DNA from: Echinococcus granulosus
Taxonomy: Eukaryota; Platyhelminthes; Cestoda; Cyclophyllidea; Taeniidae
DNA: 64,000 nucleotides
Assembly (NCBI RefSeq): GCF_000524195.1
Contig: NW_020170382.1
Coordinates: 1,162,687-1,226,686 of the forward strand
Direction of reading: 5' to 3'
A model generated the notes under the pieces. It was given only the letters and a program-made list of their open reading frames with translations, was not told the origin of the DNA and did not search any database. Positions 59,398 through 64,000 of the stretch are shown piece by piece (positions within the stretch are counted from its first letter, which is position 1; every line of letters begins with the position of its first letter). The position numbers and the translations under genes are program-made.

Positions 59398-59593
59398 GTA
59401 ACGCATTGTTTGCTAGTTTAGCTTCATGTTTTTGACAAAGGGGCCACTTGGGTGTTCCGCACTCCACCCCCTCTGGGTAGGCTGACCTTTCGACTATGCC
59501 AGTGGTCTCAATCCCTTCTGCATGTCGACATTGCATATTTTGTCCAAGCACTATTATTTCTTTTTGTCTTCAAGTAAGTCTCGGAGTGCTATA
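59398..59593 (+). mobile_element. Solo LTR of the TRIM-like family
   Basis: Reads TTGTTTGCTAGTTTAGC, GGGGCCACTTGGGTGTTCC, ATGCCAGTGGTCTCAATCCCTTCTGCATGTCGACATTGCATATTTTG and ends CTCGGAGTGCTATA. All LTR landmarks are present and no partner lies within 1.2 kb. Confidence 0.85.
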
Positions 59594-60839
59594 GCTTCAA
59601 TTAACTTGCTTTGACGAAAGAAGCATTCAACGTCATACTATTCTATTAGTTAATATAAAAAAGCAAACTGATATTACTGGCGGTTGAGGACTAATACATT
59701 TTTTTTACCTCGAAATCCTCCCCATTTCGAAGGTGAAATAGAATTAACTACATTTACATTTTTTTTCGGTGTAAGTTAACAACCCTTTAAAACGTGTACC
59801 CTTATATGCTTATCTAAATCAAGCAGTAAAATGGGTGCATCAAAGGGTATTTACTAGCAAACCTTTTTGGGACTTTTAAATCAAAACATCTTTTCAACTT
59901 CCACTCTCCTTTTGTGAATTGTTTCCAAGGTTTGTCCATGTAGTATGTGTATGCTAGTCTTCAACACTGCTAGGCGCACATTTTCGTTGGTTTAATCAGA
60001 CTAATTACTAAGTGTGGTAAAACAGGCCTCAAAAAGTTTTCTATGGTGACTTTAACTAAATTGATATCCACACAAATTTCTAACGATAGTTTTTGGGGTA
60101 GTTATATGCCACAGTATCTCTAAGCGGATCCAAGAAAACGAGTTTCGGTCAAGTTTGATCCTCACATGACTCGTTTTCTCACATGTATAGCGAGTGACCC
60201 GAGGATGTAATGTGAAGAATTCGCATGACCGCATCTGGTGAATCACATTGTTTGGCGCGTGTTTATCTCCTTATCCATACTACTTCCTACCAACATTTTC
60301 TCCTCACGCCCTGAGAAAGCCGCTAATGTTTTTTTTCACTGAAGGGGCAAAATATTTTGAGGTATACGGTTGCTTGTGATTCCCTAGGGCGATAGTGTTT
60401 CAGATAACGTGTCTATTCAAATAAATGGGTGTTTTTCGTTGGTTAACATGTACATGTGGCTACATATTTTAGCGCTAAATGTCGACTGATGAAATTTTGC
60501 TGTAAAGTGGAAGGGTGTTGGAAAAAAACATCTATGAATGAAGCCATATTTCAAATATCTTCATCGCATTTGAATGGCGAGGCAGTTGTTTTGCTAAAAT
60601 TGACATTTTGGAAAACTAACACTTTTCTTCGGTTATTACAACGTTTGGAATCTGAAGACCTCAACTTATTTTATGTTGCGCAGCTGAAGGCAGAGACTAG
60701 TAAGAAAGTGAAAGCATATAGCCACCGACCTCATGTAACTGTAAGAAAATGAGGACTTAATCAAGCTTCAAGTCACGCAACGATGACAACTTTGACATCG
60801 AATAGACATTATTTGTCAGTATTAGTCCCGAAATATTTT
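59594..60839. other. Intergenic, nothing recognised
   Basis: The 98-codon plus-strand frame at 60456-60752 has no recognisable domain and no splice partner. Nothing else was seen. Confidence 0.5.
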
Positions 60840-61910
60840 TGCAATAAGTTGGTAATTTAACTCTCGGGTTTAATGAAGAGGCCTCTCAAGGGCTCTGCCA
60901 TTCCACTGCCTACGGGCGGCCTAGCCTTTCAGCGATGCCAGTAGTCTTAATCCCTTCTGCATTTTGACAATGCATATTTTGCCCGAGTATTGTCTCCTTT
61001 CTTCTTCAGAGAAGTCTAGGGGCTCTATATTAGTAGAAGCGGAAAGCAAACCCTATCCCAAGAGACAATTAGCCTGATTTCCATTTCCGAATGCTGATTC
61101 TTAGCGTGATGGAAGAAGGGCATATGCTGCAGATGGGAGAATCTGTGACAAACAAGACGCCCACCTTCGGTATCTACTACAGTCCTTCAGTCTTCTGGAA
61201 TGCTATTAACAACTGCAGCTACGCTAGCCGTGGCCATGAATCATCTAGGAAAAGTGTGCTACAGAACTGTCTATAGCACCTGTATGACTGTGTCAGTTGT
61301 GTGGTCATGCGATACCTCCTTCACCTCTCTACTGGCTGGATGGGACCGAAATTAATATCTATCTGAGCAGCACTGAAGTGAGAACAAAGTGGCAAGGAGG
61401 TCTGGAATGGAAACTTAGCCCCCACAGAACCATGTTCAAAATCATCCTTTATTATTTGATTCTGCTTCTAGGCTAATGTTTCTAAGACTAGCCACTGACG
61501 CGCGTGGTGGTCAGCGTATTTCTCTTTCCCCAGTGCAGTTCCCATACAGAGCGAAATTCCGCATCTAGGAGAATTACTATGCGGGATCAGTGAAATTGCT
61601 GTTATGTATCACTTTAGTTGTATGGAAATTTGATGGCTGATTAGGCTGGTCTGTAGGTGTTTTCTTACAGGACCGACTTCGTTGTGCTGGCCAACGCAGG
61701 AGGCTGACCAATGAGAAGGTCGAGGATACCGCTTTCAAGAGGATAGGGGCCATGTAATAGGTTGAATGTTTAATTCTCTGATGTGGTAAAGGGACAAAAG
61801 ACGGGTCCCATTATTATACCTTCGCCGGGTGGGCTGGCCTCTGGGCCATATCGTCAGTAGCCCCCAAGTTCTTCTGTGGGTCGAATATATATTCTACTTG
61901 CGTATGGCGA
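60840..61910 (+). mobile_element. TRIM-like LTR miniature, two-LTR copy F
   Basis: 5' LTR 60840-61029 (TGCAATAAGTTGG...GGGGCTCTATA), followed by the primer-binding region TTAGTAGAAGCGGAAAGCAAACCC. The 3' LTR is 61753 to about 61910 and is cut short before its CTACA end. The polypurine tract AAGAGGATAGGGG (61738-61750) precedes it. The internal part contains TTAGCCTGATTTCCATT and GTGGTCATGCGATACCTCCT, both paralleled in copy E (CTAACCTGATTTCTATT, GCGATACCTCATGTTCC). Confidence 0.88.
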
Positions 61911-63079
61911 AGTGGCATTACTTTCCGATCTAAAACAAATACCAAAATTACTCCAAATTATTCACTTAGGTTTTGAAAATGGTGATTATAAATACATTCT
62001 TCGCCTTTCTTTCGCCACCACGCCATTGTAGTCCTTTGTCAGGTTGAACAAATTGACTTGACATTAATAATGAGGCTAATTATTTTCCATGTCGTCTAGC
62101 GGAAAAAAAAGAATCCTTTTTAGTCTAAGGTCAGACATTTGTAAGTGCAGTAAACAGTGCCTTTTTCATCAGTCTGACGATTAAACAAATCTCTCTATGC
62201 TAATAACGCTTTGGGAAATGTAATCACTCAATGGCCTTTTGATCCCTTTCCTTCTTAGAGGCTTTTTAGAAAGAAATTAATAAGCTCTTGAGTATGGATC
62301 GTAAATTTTGGGTGTATTTAGACTATTTTTTGCTTTTTTAGTCATAAAAACTTGAAACACAAATCCGTTCTTTTAATGGTCATTGCATCGCCTAAATACA
62401 ATATTTGTAAGTTACAGAAGTTATCTAAATTTATTCAAACTCTTCAGCTAGCTTGACTAAAGCGCATTCATTACTGGAGTTCGTCGGAACGCATAATGAA
62501 TTATTAAATGATTGTGTTCCCCCTACTGCATGTCAAATGCGACTCCTATCGATAGAGACTGCTTTGGAAGTTTGTAATCCAAAAAAGTTAACAGGTTATG
62601 TTCTAGCCAAGAGATGGCCTTACAAACGAGAAGGGTGTAACTGCAATAATAATTTCGGATGGCATCCTACTTTTGCGACGCTGGTGAAGCTTAGCCTTGG
62701 ATTTTTTGTGTGACTATAGCTGAGGTTATATCATGTAGGCACGAAAAATTCTTCGTGATATTTCAGAGAGGCTATAAAATATTTATGGAATGATTTTTTC
62801 ATTGGTTCCCTGTCCAGCAGGCACTTATTAAGTTTTACTCGGGATTCAAGGTTTTATGAAACCTAGGAAAACTTCATTTACATCCACCTTGCGTCTCATT
62901 AACTTTTAATTACGTAACTGACTTTAAATGCAAAAACAGTCTTATTTTGCAAATGAACATTCATACATTTTTATAACATCAGAAATACATATTAAAAAAC
63001 CTTTGGTATTTGTGTTGCCGATAGAACACGTGAGCTTGTTTCTTGTAATTATGAAATTTAGTGGACTACGTAGAAGACA
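61911..63079. other. Intergenic, nothing recognised
   Basis: AT-rich sequence with chance ORFs only (for example 62453-62713). Confidence 0.5.
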
Positions 63080-63280
63080 TTGCGCGGCATCCGCAGTCTC
63101 TCCTGAAGACGAAAGGGAGCATAATACTTGGACAGAGTATGTATTTTTTTCAAGTAGAAAAGGATTAAGGATACTCGGACCCTACCTGAAGGCCAGACGG
63201 CCCTACAAAGGTATAATGGTGGAGCCCCTAAGTAGTCCACCATCGGAACGGAGGGTTAAACAAACAGCTAAATTGTTGCC
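63080..63280 (-). mobile_element. Solo LTR of the TRIM-like family
   Basis: CCTGAAGACGAAAGGGAGCATAATACTTGGACAGAGTATGTATT, CTGAAGGCCAGACGG, GGTGGAGCCCCTAAG and GGAGGGTTAAACAAACAGC identify it as an LTR in minus-sense orientation. It explains the 136-codon plus-strand frame that runs through here (62928-63338). Confidence 0.83.
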
Positions 63281-64000
63281 ATTGTGGATAAAATACTTTC
63301 TTACAGCTTGGCAGCACCGTAATTTTGCTTACCTCTAATTATATGATGTGAGAATGTCGAATCTGTCAAGTTGAAGTAGGCTCAAATCGATTGACGCATC
63401 TCATAAACAAAGCAAGTGTCGAATATTAACTTGATCATAAACGCCATAAACCTCTTGAAAGTTGCTCAAAATCTTCTTAATGGGATCAAGTAAAACTGTG
63501 CATAGCCTCTGAATGTGCGTCAGAGAAGTTTCTCAGGAATCTCTTGTGCCTCATTCAAAATAAAGTATTCTGATTGCCTGCGTGTCGTCTTTTCTTGCAT
63601 TTGCCTTTTTCCAGCCAAACATTACGCGAAATAGGAAGAAAGAGACGTCAAATCGGTATCATCCAGACCGCAAGTCGCTTGTCATTCAAAAGGTCGACTT
63701 GGATATGCTTACCTTTTTTAAGCGCGCGATTTATTTTATGTTTCACTGTCGAATAACGCGCTCATTGACAGCAAAACGAGCTACCGTGCATAGAAAGCAA
63801 AACTTTCTGATGACTCAAACAGACGTATATGTGCAAATAAACCTACTATGACTTGATTTAACAGAAATGTTCTAACTCAATTTTGTATACGTGCAACTTT
63901 TGCCACCCTCCTAAAAGGTTTTAAATAAATCTATGGTGCAGTGTTTATCCCAACAGATTGGTTGGGTTCCATTTTAAGAGACTTTGAGAAACTATCTTAA
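63281..64000. other. Intergenic, nothing recognised
   Basis: No supported feature to the right edge. Confidence 0.5.

Noticed and set aside
62928..63338. 136-codon plus-strand ORF
   Set aside because: It runs through a solo LTR and has no homology; a chance frame.

Overview
The window is eukaryotic nuclear DNA: AT-rich, intron-rich, with a 100-base run of N (an assembly gap) and many decayed LTR elements. Encoded proteins are animal, with coding exons of roughly 40 to 620 bases. Very short introns occur beside long ones; the first intron of the right-hand gene is only 34 bases. This fits a parasitic flatworm, most likely a tapeworm with a large, transposon-rich genome. The clade is inferred from style and gene content, not proven.

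Left part (1-25.7 kb, minus strand): one large gene, the homologue of unc-79/UNC79, the HEAT-repeat subunit of the NALCN sodium-leak channel complex. About 33 exons can be placed by matching remembered UNC79 segments in collinear order and by checking that splice sites and codon phases close. The initiator exon is not found to the right, and the C-terminus runs off the left edge. The tapeworm protein carries Gly/Ala/Ser-rich and Asp/Glu-rich insertions that the vertebrate protein lacks.

Middle (25.7-30.3 kb): a spacer with a broken Ty3/gypsy integrase relic (plus strand) and duplicated PPT-LTR tails, followed by a compact seven-exon minus-strand gene for phosducin-like protein (PhLP1/PDCL), a co-chaperone for G-beta-gamma assembly with the CCT chaperonin.

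Right part (30.3-64 kb): no convincing gene. It is dominated by an old family of about 1.1 kb LTR miniatures (TRIM-like). Six two-LTR copies and at least six solo LTRs lie in both orientations. The LTRs are about 190-196 bases, start TGTAAT and end CTACA. A primer-binding site matches the 3' end of tRNA-Leu and a polypurine tract is present, but there is no coding capacity. One GC-rich patch near 57.5 kb may be the first exon of an unrecognised plus-strand gene.
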